From an uncultured Ignavibacteriota bacterium (lineage in GTDB: Bacteria > Bacteroidota > Ignavibacteria > Tepidaquicellales > Tepidaquicellaceae), in NCBI GenBank assembly GCA_937915485.1, contig CALGII010000164.1, positions 1 through 26,797 of the forward strand: a stretch of DNA of 26,797 bases. The letters are read 5' to 3'. Both the position numbers and the translations under genes were made by a program. Below, piece after piece: positions 1 to 7,561 of this stretch. Below the pieces are notes generated by a model that saw only the letters and a program-made list of their open reading frames with translations, was not told where the DNA came from and ran no database searches. How positions within the stretch are numbered: the stretch's first letter is position 1; the number at the start of each line of letters is the position of its first letter.

Positions 1-201
1 TGCAGACCTAAAAAACTTTCTAATATGCGGGCATCAAGCAAGGATGAGGGTATTATTCTGACCCCCGTTCCGGCGATGACACTCGAAAAAGCAATTGAGT
101 TCATTAACGAAGACGAAATGGTCGAAGTGACGCCGAAAAATATACGCCTTCGTAAGACTGTGCTCTCTGCCGCGACAAGGTATACTCTCGTAGACAGATA
201 A
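1..201 (+). CDS. typA: C-terminal end of TypA/BipA GTPase (5' truncated by window edge)
   Basis: The first 66 codons, read from base 1 to the TAA at 199-201, give the C-terminal tail of the ribosome-associated translational GTPase TypA/BipA. Recognisable family motifs are 'LSNMRASSKDE', 'LTPVPAMTLEKAIEFI', 'DEMVEVTPKNIRLRK' and a short basic ending. This part is the unique C-terminal domain that contacts the ribosome; the GTPase domain lies outside the window. The protein is involved in 50S assembly and stress or cold adaptation in other bacteria. The gene ends normally, and the nuclease/repeat island begins about 50 bases later, so the island did not disrupt it. Confidence 0.93.
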   Translation, partial: CRPKKLSNMRASSKDEGIILTPVPAMTLEKAIEFINEDEMVEVTPKNIRLRKTVLSAATRYTLVDR

Positions 202-251
202 TAGTTTTCCACCAACCTAAAAAAATTGGACGGTACAAAGTTATAAGTGCT

Positions 252-286
252 TTAATTGATAATTGTTAATCGATAATTGCTAATTG
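252..286 (+). repeat. Tandem degenerate heptamer array, left copy (5 units)
   Basis: Five consecutive 7-base units fit the consensus NTAAYYG, for example TTAATTG and TTAATCG, with exact period 7. The array sits between typA and the GC-rich palindromes. The same unit recurs at 978-1019, and in reverse complement at 22751-22848. Confidence 0.85.
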
Positions 287-292
287 AAAAAA

Positions 293-364
293 TGTCCCCC
301 TTTGGAGGAGCCGAAGGGTCGCCTAGGCGATGTGCCCCGATGTCCATCGGGGCGGGGGAGGACA
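293..364 (+). repeat. GC-rich palindromic repeat, copy 1
   Basis: The element begins TGTCCCCC and ends GGGGGAGGACA. Inside are a perfect 12-base palindrome TCGCCTAGGCGA (319-330) and a perfect 8-bp hairpin CCCCGATG / CATCGGGG (335-342 with 345-352). It shares both ends with copy 2 but has a longer and different centre, as expected for a dispersed REP- or MITE-like family with conserved termini. Confidence 0.85.
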
Positions 365-378
365 AAATTGAAAAAAAA

Positions 379-425
379 TGTCCCCCTTTGGAGGGGGTGC
401 CCGCCTTGGCGGGCGGGGGAGGACA
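379..425 (+). repeat. GC-rich palindromic repeat, copy 2 (abuts the nuclease start codon)
   Basis: This copy has the same termini as copy 1 (TGTCCCCC...GGGGGAGGACA). It contains a CCCCC/GGGGG hairpin and a perfect 7-bp hairpin GCCCGCC-TT-GGCGGGC (399-414). It ends one base before the ATG at 427 of the DUF559 gene. Confidence 0.88.
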
Positions 426-426
426 A
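418..426 (+). promoter_or_regulatory. Shine-Dalgarno of the nuclease gene, contained in the repeat
   Basis: GGAGG at 418-422 lies 4 bases upstream of ATG 427. It is part of the conserved GGGGGAGGACA end of repeat copy 2. This site decides the start: the longer frame from TTG 277 would translate the palindromes as low-complexity protein and has no comparable site. Confidence 0.6.
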
Positions 427-828
427 ATGAGTAAAACGAATTATTCCAATAAGGAATACAACAAAATATTACGACCGTATGCGCATAAACTGCGCTCCGA
501 AATGACAAAGTCGGAATCCTGTCTCTGGAAATACGTCCTTAAGTCCGGAAAAATGAAGGGGTATAAGTTCAAAAGGCAGCGACCCGTCCTGAAGTACATC
601 CCTGATTTCCTATGTCCGGAACTTAAACTTATTATTGAACTCGATGGGTCCACTCACGACTCCGAGGAGATCCGTGAACACGACATAATAAGGCAACGGG
701 AACTTGAAGATGCGGGATTTACAGTTCTGAGATTTTGTGATGCCGACGTATTAAACGCAATTGACGGAGTAGCGTATCGGATTGAAGAAAAGATACTCGA
801 AATTGAGTCTCGAAATAAAAACACCTGA
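427..828 (+). CDS. DUF559 / Vsr-like restriction-endonuclease-fold protein
   Basis: This 133-residue protein matches the DUF559 family, which has the PD-(D/E)xK nuclease fold related to very-short-patch repair (Vsr) endonucleases. Visible features are the basic N-terminal 'LRPYAHKLRSEMTKSE..LW..L', then 'KFKRQRPVLKYIPDF' with Asp60, 'LIIELDG' with Glu71 and Asp73, His77, and 'AGFTVLRF' near residue 100. Asp60 and Glu71/Asp73 are the likely metal ligands. Start at 427 is chosen because the upstream frame is repeat DNA. Family members are often encoded next to GC-rich palindromes in this phylum (general impression, not checked here). Its substrate is unknown; a role in moving or maintaining the flanking repeats is inference only. 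Confidence 0.85.
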   Translation: MSKTNYSNKEYNKILRPYAHKLRSEMTKSESCLWKYVLKSGKMKGYKFKRQRPVLKYIPDFLCPELKLIIELDGSTHDSEEIREHDIIRQRELEDAGFTVLRFCDADVLNAIDGVAYRIEEKILEIESRNKNT

Positions 829-833
829 TTAGC

Positions 834-878
834 CGTCCTCCCCCGCGGCTAAAGCCGCACCCCCTCCGAAGGGGGACA
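834..878 (-). repeat. GC-rich palindromic repeat, copy 3 (inverted, downstream of nuclease)
   Basis: Read on the minus strand it starts TGTCCCCC and ends GGGGGAGGACG, so it is an inverted partner of copies 1 and 2. It contains a perfect 6-bp hairpin GCGGCT-AA-AGCCGC (845-858) and a CCCCC/GGGGG hairpin (860-875). It begins six bases after the nuclease stop codon. The gene is therefore bounded by inverted copies, like terminal inverted repeats. As RNA the hairpins could also act as a terminator or stability element. Confidence 0.85.
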
Positions 879-977
879 CTCTTCGCAATATTCGTTTGCG
901 GTCTCAACTAATAATGTCCTGTGTATTTACAACTTTTATCTCTCTAATGCTATTTGATTTTTTCGCTAACTGAATTG

Positions 978-1019
978 CTAATCGCTAACTGTTAACCGCT
1001 AACCGCTAACTGTTAACTG
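978..1019 (+). repeat. Tandem degenerate heptamer array, right copy (6 units)
   Basis: Six consecutive 7-base units fit YTAAYYG (for example CTAATCG, TTAACCG) in strict period 7. Two weaker units precede it at 964-977. The array ends exactly at base 1019, directly against the carB stop codon (1020-1022 on the minus strand), and has the same orientation as the left array at 252-286. Confidence 0.88.
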
Positions 1020-4000
1020 TCAAAACTCCTGCCAGGACTTAATTGACATCTCTTCCTTCCTGCAGAACGCCTGTATGAATGCCGCGGCGAGCCTTGAGTT
1101 CGTTATCAGGGGTACGTTGTAATCCACCGCTGTCCGCCTTATTTTATAGTCGTTGTCGAGAGCATCCTTCGACAAATTCAATGGTATGTTAACCGCAAGT
1201 TCAATGATTCTGTTCTTAAGGTAATCCAGCACGTTCGGCGTTTTGCTTTCGCCCGGAAGGTAAAGCAGCGTCGATTCAATTCCGTTCGCGATTAATAATT
1301 TGTGCGTTTCCGCCGTCGCGAAAAGATTGTACTTGTTTTCATAAAGCATCCTCGCGCTGCCAAGAAGTTCAATCGTCGAACGCGCGGGTCCTGTCGATAA
1401 AAGGATATTATTCTCCGGAATCTTGTATCCTACCGATAGCATCGCTTTCAACACCGCCTCGTAATAATCCTCGCCAAGACATCCGACTTCCCCGGTCGAA
1501 GCCATTTCCACGCCGAGCACCGGGTCCGCTTTCTGTAGCCTCGAAAACGAAAACTGCGGAGCCTTGATTCCGACGTAATCAAGGTCGAATATGGATTTCA
1601 CGGGTTTCATCACGTCAATGCCCAGCATTATTTCCGATGCCGTCTCTATGAAGTTCGTCTTCAACACCTTTGATACGAACGGAAAACTTCTTGACGCACG
1701 AAGGTTGCATTCAATCACCTTTATGTCGTTGTCTTTCGCTAAAAATTGTATGTTGAATGGTCCCGATATGTTCAACTCTTCCGAAATTCTTCTGCTGATT
1801 TTCTTTATTCTCCTTATAGTCTCTATGTAAAGTTTCTGAGCGGGAAACACTATCGTCGCGTCACCCGAATGCACTCCCGCGAATTCTATGTGCTCTGATA
1901 TCGCGTATGCGATTATCTCTCCGCTCTTCGCTACAGCGTCAATTTCGAGTTCCTTCGCGTTCTCTATGAATTCCGAAACCACTACAGGATATTTTTTTGA
2001 GACCTTCGACGCCAGACTTAGAAACTGCTCGAGTTCGGAATCGTTCGATACGATGTTCATCGCCGCGCCGGATAACACGTACGACGGACGAACAAGAACG
2101 GGATACCCGGTCATAGAAACGAATTGCTTTATCTCTTCAATGCTTGTAAGTTCCTTCCACTTCGGCTGGTCAACTCCGATTTTATCCAGAAGCGAAGAGA
2201 ACTTGTGCCTGTCCTCGGCTTTGTCTATGCTTACCGCTGTCGTACCGAGAATTTTTACTCCCGCTTTGTGAAGCCGCGGCGCCAGAATGTTCGGTATCTG
2301 TCCGCCGACCGAAACCATTACACCTTCGGGATTTTCGAACTCGACTATGTCCATAACCCGCTCGTATGAAAGTTCCTCGAAGTAAAGCCTGTCGCAGGTA
2401 TCGTAATCCGTGCTCACGGTTTCGGGATTGTAATTTATCATTATTCCTTTTTTCCCGTGCTTCCTTATGGTGTTTAGAGCGTTCACGGAGCACCAGTCGA
2501 ATTCCACGCTGCTGCCTATGCAGTACGCGCCCGAACCCAGCACTGCAATCTTATCGCCCTCTTCAGGCTTGACGTCGTCATCGCTTCCGTTGTATGTAAC
2601 GTACAGGTAATTCGTAACCGCTGGATATTCTGCCGCTAATGTGTCTATCTGCTTTATGCGCGGAATAATGTTCTGTGATTTTCTGTAATCTCTTACATGC
2701 AGGGAATATTCCGTAACGTCCCTGCCGTCTCCGCCGCAAAGTATCTTCGATATCTGAAAATCGGAAAATCCGTTCCTCTTCAGTTCGAGAAGATTCGATT
2801 CGGGAACTTCCTCAATATTTCTGTATTCCGAAAGTTTTTCCCCGAGTTCGTGTATGTTCCTGAGTTTATAAAGAAACCATTTGTCTATGTTCGTCAGCCG
2901 GTGTATCGCGTCAATGTCCATTCCCGTTCCGAATGCTTTTTCAATCGCGAATATCCTCGAGTCCGTCGGGTTAATCAGTTCGTTCTCGAGCGATGATGCG
3001 TCAGCGATTTCAAGTTCCCTGTTCCCGACGAATCCGTGCATCCCCTGACCTATCATCCTGAGACCTTTCTGTATCGCTTCCTCGAAGTTTCTCCCTATCG
3101 CCATCACCTCGCCGACGCTCTTCATGCTGCTGCCTATCTGCTTCGAGACGCCCTTGAACTTTCCGAGATCCCATCGCGGAATCTTGCATACGATGTAATC
3201 AAGCGCGGGCTCGAAACACGCAGGTGTTGTCTTCGTGACGGAATTCTTCAATTCGTGCAGACCGTATCCCAGCGCGAGTTTCGCCGCGACAAATGCCAGC
3301 GGATAACCCGTTGCCTTCGATGCAAGAGCGCTCGAACGCGAAAGCCTCGCGTTTACCTCTATTACGCGGTAGTCGTCCGATTCCGTATCAAGCGCGTACT
3401 GAACGTTGCATTCACCCACGATTCCTATGCTGCGGACTATCTTTATCGCGATCTCGCGGAGTTTGTGGTATTCATTGTTCGACAAAGTCTGCGACGGCGC
3501 TACGACTATGCTCTCACCCGTGTGTATTCCGAGCGGGTCGAAATTCTCCATGTTGCAAACCGTTATGCAGTTGTCGTGCCTGTCTCGGACGACCTCGTAT
3601 TCAATCTCCTTCCATCCTTTAAGCGATTTCTCTATTAAAATCTGGCTCGAATGCGACAGGGCTTTTACTGCCTGCTCCCTGAGTTCTTTTTCGTCGGAGC
3701 AGAAACCGCTTCCCTGCCCGCCGAGCGTGAAACCCGAACGGATTATTACGGGATAACCGAGTTTGCCCGCTGATTCCGCGGCGTCATCAACCGACTGAAC
3801 AGCGTAACTGTCAATTGTCTTGACGCTTATGCTCTTCAGTTTATTCGCGAATAACTCCCTGTCCTCAGTCTCGATTATCGCCTCGACCGGAGTGCCGAGA
3901 ACACTTACGCCAAATTTTTTGAAAACACCCGTCCTGAAAAGTTCGATACCGCAGTTCAATGCCGTCTGCCCGCCGAATGCAAGCATTATTCCGTCGGGTC

Positions 4001-4214
4001 TTTCCTTTTCGATTATTCTTTCAACGAAATGCGGCGTCACAGGAAGAAAATATATGTTGTCGGCAATGTTTTCGGATGTCTGAACTGTCGCGATGTTTGG
4101 ATTTATAAGAACGGTCTCGATTCCTTCCTCTTTCAGCGCCTTTAAAGCCTGAGACCCCGAATAGTCAAACTCGCCCGCCTCGCCTATCTTAAGCGCGCCT
4201 GAGCCGAGTAACAA
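1020..4214 (-). CDS. carB: Carbamoyl-phosphate synthase large subunit, CAD-like type
   Basis: The enzyme makes carbamoyl phosphate from bicarbonate, ammonia and two ATP for pyrimidine and arginine synthesis. About 1064 residues: carboxyphosphate domain (1-390), oligomerisation region (390-540), carbamoyl-phosphate domain (540-925) and MGS-like allosteric domain (925-1064). Motifs include 'GEAGEFDYSGSQA', 'GGQTALNCG', 'EKSLKGWKEIEYEVVRD', 'NARLSRSSALASKATGYPLA' and 'KSVGEVMAIGR'. These match human CPS1/CAD more closely than the E. coli enzyme as I remember both. The start is doubtful. TTG 4214 is the first near-cognate start, but upstream in-frame codons 4215-4232 (KKFNKI) complete the first Rossmann strand expected in the family, and no ATG or GTG exists before the in-frame stop at 4254-4256. 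See the junction finding. Confidence 0.96.
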   Translation of the reverse strand: MLLGSGALKIGEAGEFDYSGSQALKALKEEGIETVLINPNIATVQTSENIADNIYFLPVTPHFVERIIEKERPDGIMLAFGGQTALNCGIELFRTGVFKKFGVSVLGTPVEAIIETEDRELFANKLKSISVKTIDSYAVQSVDDAAESAGKLGYPVIIRSGFTLGGQGSGFCSDEKELREQAVKALSHSSQILIEKSLKGWKEIEYEVVRDRHDNCITVCNMENFDPLGIHTGESIVVAPSQTLSNNEYHKLREIAIKIVRSIGIVGECNVQYALDTESDDYRVIEVNARLSRSSALASKATGYPLAFVAAKLALGYGLHELKNSVTKTTPACFEPALDYIVCKIPRWDLGKFKGVSKQIGSSMKSVGEVMAIGRNFEEAIQKGLRMIGQGMHGFVGNRELEIADASSLENELINPTDSRIFAIEKAFGTGMDIDAIHRLTNIDKWFLYKLRNIHELGEKLSEYRNIEEVPESNLLELKRNGFSDFQISKILCGGDGRDVTEYSLHVRDYRKSQNIIPRIKQIDTLAAEYPAVTNYLYVTYNGSDDDVKPEEGDKIAVLGSGAYCIGSSVEFDWCSVNALNTIRKHGKKGIMINYNPETVSTDYDTCDRLYFEELSYERVMDIVEFENPEGVMVSVGGQIPNILAPRLHKAGVKILGTTAVSIDKAEDRHKFSSLLDKIGVDQPKWKELTSIEEIKQFVSMTGYPVLVRPSYVLSGAAMNIVSNDSELEQFLSLASKVSKKYPVVVSEFIENAKELEIDAVAKSGEIIAYAISEHIEFAGVHSGDATIVFPAQKLYIETIRRIKKISRRISEELNISGPFNIQFLAKDNDIKVIECNLRASRSFPFVSKVLKTNFIETASEIMLGIDVMKPVKSIFDLDYVGIKAPQFSFSRLQKADPVLGVEMASTGEVGCLGEDYYEAVLKAMLSVGYKIPENNILLSTGPARSTIELLGSARMLYENKYNLFATAETHKLLIANGIESTLLYLPGESKTPNVLDYLKNRIIELAVNIPLNLSKDALDNDYKIRRTAVDYNVPLITNSRLAAAFIQAFCRKEEMSIKSWQEF

Positions 4215-4221
4215 TATTTTA

Positions 4222-5316
4222 TTAAATTTTTTCGTCTGCCTTTTTTGTAATTTTTATGTTGTCTATGAATAAGTCAAAAAGAAAATCCGTATCAGTGGGA
4301 CCGCTCGACGCTTCGGGATGAAACTGCGTAGAAAAAATCATTTTCTCGCGGTGTTGGATTCCTTCGTTCGTACCGTCGTTCAGGTTCGTGAAAAATACCC
4401 GCCAGTCCTTGCTGAGGGTTCTCGAATCCACCGCGTATCCGTGATTCTGCGAAGTAATGTAACAGCGTTCCGTTCCTTCCTTTATTACAGGCTGATTGTG
4501 GCTCCTGTGCCCGTACTTGAGTTTATAAGTGTCGCCGCCCGAAGCAAGACATAACAGTTGATTGCCGAGACATATACCGAATATGGGCTTGTCCCCTTTG
4601 ATGGCTTTGCTCAAATTGTTAATCGTCTCTTCACACGCTTTCGGATCGCCGGGACCGTTGGAAATGAACAGACCGTCATAATCGAGTTTATTGAAATCGT
4701 AATTCCACGGAACGCGGACTACAGTTGTATCCCGTTTCAGCAGCCTTCTTACTATGTTGAACTTTACTCCGCAATCTGCGAGCGCTATTTTGTATCTGCC
4801 TTGCCCGTATGTTATGATTTCCCTGCAACTTACTTCCGATACAGGATGCGCGGAATTTTCGTCTTCTTCGGGCTGTCTGCCCTCAAATATAATTTTCCCC
4901 TGCATTGTCCCGTACTCGCGTATTATTTTCGTAAGCATTCTAGTATCGACATCGTAAAGCGCGGGAATATTATTTTCGTAAAGCCATTGCGAGAGCGGCT
5001 TGTCCGATTTCCAATGGCTGTTGTGAATAGAATAATCGGATATTACAAGTCCCGAAACGTGGATTCTTTCCGACTCGAAATTCCTGAGAAGACCTTTTTC
5101 GGTCTCTGAAGACGGTACGCCGTAATTCCCAATTAGAGGATAAGTGAGTATTAAAATCTGGCCTTTGTAGGATGGATCGGTGAGACTCTCCGGGTAACCC
5201 GTCATCGCCGTGTTGAAAACAACTTCCCCGGACGAGGAGCGCGGGTAACCGAACGATTTCCCTTTCACTTCAAGCCCGTTCTCGAGGACAAGTTTAATGT
5301 TTTGTTCAACAGGCAT
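4222..5316 (-). CDS. carA: Carbamoyl-phosphate synthase small (glutamine amidotransferase) subunit
   Basis: This subunit hydrolyses glutamine and channels ammonia to CarB. The 364-residue protein has the small-subunit N-terminal domain (about 1-165, 'FNTAMTGYPESLTDPSYKGQI' region and 'VDTRMLTKIIRE') and a class I glutaminase domain (about 172-350). The triad is visible: Cys249 in 'GICLGNQ', His333 and Glu335 in 'FHPEAS'. 'NGPGDP' and 'SQNHGYAV' are typical. It is slightly shorter than E. coli CarA (382). It lies upstream of carB, with its TAA stop only 7 bases from the TTG candidate of carB, so the two form an operon. A CAAATTTG element at 5333-5340 is a weak candidate for the -7 promoter box. 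Confidence 0.97.
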   Translation of the reverse strand: MPVEQNIKLVLENGLEVKGKSFGYPRSSSGEVVFNTAMTGYPESLTDPSYKGQILILTYPLIGNYGVPSSETEKGLLRNFESERIHVSGLVISDYSIHNSHWKSDKPLSQWLYENNIPALYDVDTRMLTKIIREYGTMQGKIIFEGRQPEEDENSAHPVSEVSCREIITYGQGRYKIALADCGVKFNIVRRLLKRDTTVVRVPWNYDFNKLDYDGLFISNGPGDPKACEETINNLSKAIKGDKPIFGICLGNQLLCLASGGDTYKLKYGHRSHNQPVIKEGTERCYITSQNHGYAVDSRTLSKDWRVFFTNLNDGTNEGIQHREKMIFSTQFHPEASSGPTDTDFLFDLFIDNIKITKKADEKI

Positions 5317-5368
5317 TATTACCCATATAAAACAAATTTGACTTTAAAAAATTTCAGACGTAAAATAT

Positions 5369-7351
5369 TTATTTCAATAAAATCATCCGCCTCGTTTCGT
5401 TGAAACTGTCCGACTTCAGCGTATAGTAATATACCCCGCTGCTCATTCCTGATGCGTTCCAGGAAGCAAAATAATTTCCGGGAATGAGAACGTCGCTGAC
5501 AAGAACGCGGACTTCCCTGCCGAGCGCGTCAAACACCTTTAACGTAACAGACTCCTTTTTGGCAACGCTGAACTTTATGTTGGTAACGGGATTAAAAGGA
5601 TTTGGATAATTCTGTTCTAAAGTGTATGATATTGGTTCGCTCGTTTCTAAAACTGGTATCGAAACATAATACCTGAATAGAAGACACCAGTTGGCAAGCG
5701 TTCCCGTATTTCCCGCTTTTTTGTCGAATATTCTGAGCAGCCATTTTCCGTTAAGTGTTCCCCCCTTGAAAGTGCCCAATGGATTCTGCGGCCTGAAACT
5801 TCCCGTAAATGGCGGAGTGCCCTGTAATATCGATACTGACGCGCTGTCATCGAAAGTCGTGTTGATGAAATTTGCTCCGCCCGAACCGCAATACTGGCTT
5901 AATGTTACCTGTACATTATTCATCGAACGTAAAGTTAGAAACAATTCACCGTCATCAGGATGATAAAGCGTTAAGTTGAGTTTAACAAAATCCACGTTAC
6001 CAATCTGCGAAATATCTATAGTATCCTGTGTGAACTGAAGGTCGTTAATTTGTTTCGGTGTCGTTGCTGAACAGAAATTTCCATTCATAAAAGTATAATA
6101 TACAAAAGGAGATAGCGGCGCCGTCGTTCCCGGAGGATTTAAACCGCTTCCCCCGCTTGGAAGCGTCACGCAGGTCATGCCCGCCGAATCCTGTAGCGCG
6201 AAATAATATGAAATTTTACGGGGACCGGGTCCGCCCGGAATTATGAATTTCAATGAGTCGCCCGCCGATAATACAGGATTCGAGAATATGTAACTTCCGT
6301 TGTTGATTCTGTAATAAAGTCTTGGCGCGTTTGCTCCGGTTCCTAATGCTACCTTAGACTTATATTTCAACGTGACGGTTTTTGACGCTGTATCCATACT
6401 CGACTGAACAGGATTGTGCGATATCTCAATTCTGTAGTCCATAGCCCACGACATGAACATTGCCAGTGTATTTTTCACTGCCTTTGTGAAGTACGGAACA
6501 TTTACTGCAGAAAACCTGTCATTATCCGTGTGGTAATACGGATTAAAATCATCTTCTATTCCGAGAAAGGCTTTGTAACCACGTTGCCAGAAATACCAGT
6601 GGTCGCTGCTGCTATGATTCGCATTGACTGTTTTTATAGGATTTAAACCTATGCTATAAAGAAGATTTGCCGATAGAAAATCATCCGCGAGATTTGCCGA
6701 ATAAGGATTTACATAAATAATAAATTTATTGTCGTTATTCCCGTCGTATGAAATCATGTCGAGATTGAATACGGCTATTATGGAATCACCGTGCGCGAAT
6801 GCTGAATCGGAATATGCCTTACTCCCGTATAATCCCTCTTCTTCCTCGTCAAACGCTATGTACAGAAGTGTGTATTCGGAATTAAAACCCGCCGTCAGTC
6901 TCGCGGCTTCAAGAACGCAACTCACCCCTGATGCGTTATCATCTGCTCCGGGTACCGTATCGGGAGGCGTGTTGCAATAATCGTCATAATGCGCGCATAT
7001 TATGATTTGTTTGTTCGGATATTTCGTTCCGGTCTTTTTCGCGATTACATTTATGTTCGTCGCGTTGTTATATTGATAACGCGTGCTCAATCCGTAACTC
7101 AGGAATTTTTCGTAAATGTACTGAGCGGCTATGGGATTCATGACCGAATTATAAATACGCGAGTATATCGTTCTCGGAACTCCTCCGACTATCGTTACAG
7201 TGTCGCCCGATAGTTCCCTGTCAAAACGCGATATCGAAACCGGTGAAACAAGATTCAAAGTTGAATCTATTTTCGGATGGTAAATTACCTGCGAGATTGC
7301 CGTCTGCATCGCAATTAGCAAGATTAGAATAACGGGGAAAATGTTTTTCAT
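5369..7351 (-). CDS. Secreted M28 zinc aminopeptidase with P-domain and T9SS tail
   Basis: The 660-residue exported peptidase removes N-terminal residues from peptides outside the cell. Residues 1-20 are a signal peptide ('FPVILILLIAMQTAISQ'). The M28 domain (about 95-300) shows its di-zinc ligands: His121 ('CAHYDD'), Asp137 ('GADDNASG'), Glu169/Glu170 ('FDEEEEG'), Asp198 ('NLDMI') and His274 ('YYHTDND'). A proprotein-convertase P-domain follows at about 435-565 ('LYHPDDGELFLTL', 'GTLNGKWLLRIFD', 'LANWCLLFRY'). The last 84 residues are the T9SS sorting domain starting 'LEQNYPNPFNP'. It is divergent from the TrmB regulator gene, sharing a 210-base upstream region. Substrate specificity cannot be read from the sequence. 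Confidence 0.95.
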   Translation of the reverse strand: MKNIFPVILILLIAMQTAISQVIYHPKIDSTLNLVSPVSISRFDRELSGDTVTIVGGVPRTIYSRIYNSVMNPIAAQYIYEKFLSYGLSTRYQYNNATNINVIAKKTGTKYPNKQIIICAHYDDYCNTPPDTVPGADDNASGVSCVLEAARLTAGFNSEYTLLYIAFDEEEEGLYGSKAYSDSAFAHGDSIIAVFNLDMISYDGNNDNKFIIYVNPYSANLADDFLSANLLYSIGLNPIKTVNANHSSSDHWYFWQRGYKAFLGIEDDFNPYYHTDNDRFSAVNVPYFTKAVKNTLAMFMSWAMDYRIEISHNPVQSSMDTASKTVTLKYKSKVALGTGANAPRLYYRINNGSYIFSNPVLSAGDSLKFIIPGGPGPRKISYYFALQDSAGMTCVTLPSGGSGLNPPGTTAPLSPFVYYTFMNGNFCSATTPKQINDLQFTQDTIDISQIGNVDFVKLNLTLYHPDDGELFLTLRSMNNVQVTLSQYCGSGGANFINTTFDDSASVSILQGTPPFTGSFRPQNPLGTFKGGTLNGKWLLRIFDKKAGNTGTLANWCLLFRYYVSIPVLETSEPISYTLEQNYPNPFNPVTNIKFSVAKKESVTLKVFDALGREVRVLVSDVLIPGNYFASWNASGMSSGVYYYTLKSDSFNETRRMILLK

Positions 7352-7399
7352 GATCTTTTTATTTGCTTTAAATTAACTTTTTCGATTTAATATTAAAAA

Positions 7400-7474
7400 G
7401 CCCTTTTTCATCACGATTGAAATTAATGTTATTTGATATATTTCATTGGAATTCGGGTTTTTCCATTAAAGGGC
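7400..7474. promoter_or_regulatory. Intergenic inverted repeat between divergent genes
   Basis: GCCCTTT at 7400-7406 is matched by its reverse complement AAAGGGC at 7468-7474, 61 bases apart, in the otherwise AT-rich region between the M28 peptidase and trmB-like genes. The half-sites could bind one regulator at two positions. Evidence is limited to the symmetry. Confidence 0.3.
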
Positions 7475-7502
7475 AAAAAATACATATATTTAAAATATGC
7501 TA

Positions 7503-7531
7503 TTGACATTATCGAAATAAGATTCTAAATT
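7503..7531 (+). promoter_or_regulatory. Sigma-70-like promoter of the TrmB-family gene
   Basis: TTGACA at 7503-7508 is followed after exactly 17 bases by TAAATT at 7526-7531. The expected transcription start falls near 7538, giving a short leader before ATG 7562. This is a classical housekeeping promoter layout rather than the Bacteroidota TAnnTTTG type. Confidence 0.6.
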
Positions 7532-7535
7532 GTAT

Positions 7536-7548
7536 TAGATTTAATCTA
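7536..7548. promoter_or_regulatory. Candidate operator palindrome at the TrmB transcription start
   Basis: TAGATT-T-AATCTA is a perfect 6-1-6 inverted repeat. It overlaps the predicted transcription start just downstream of the -10 box, where a bound repressor would block transcription. Autoregulation by the TrmB-like protein is an inference from position. Confidence 0.45.
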
Positions 7549-7561
7549 CGACAATTTATAA

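Noticed and set aside
277..426. N-terminal extension of the DUF559 protein from TTG 277
   Set aside because: The 50 extra codons translate heptamers and palindromes (Gly/Pro-rich), while ATG 427 has GGAGG just upstream and starts the conserved domain.
3036..3638. 200-residue antisense frame within carB
   Set aside because: Lies opposite the highly conserved carboxyphosphate domain; no motif of its own.
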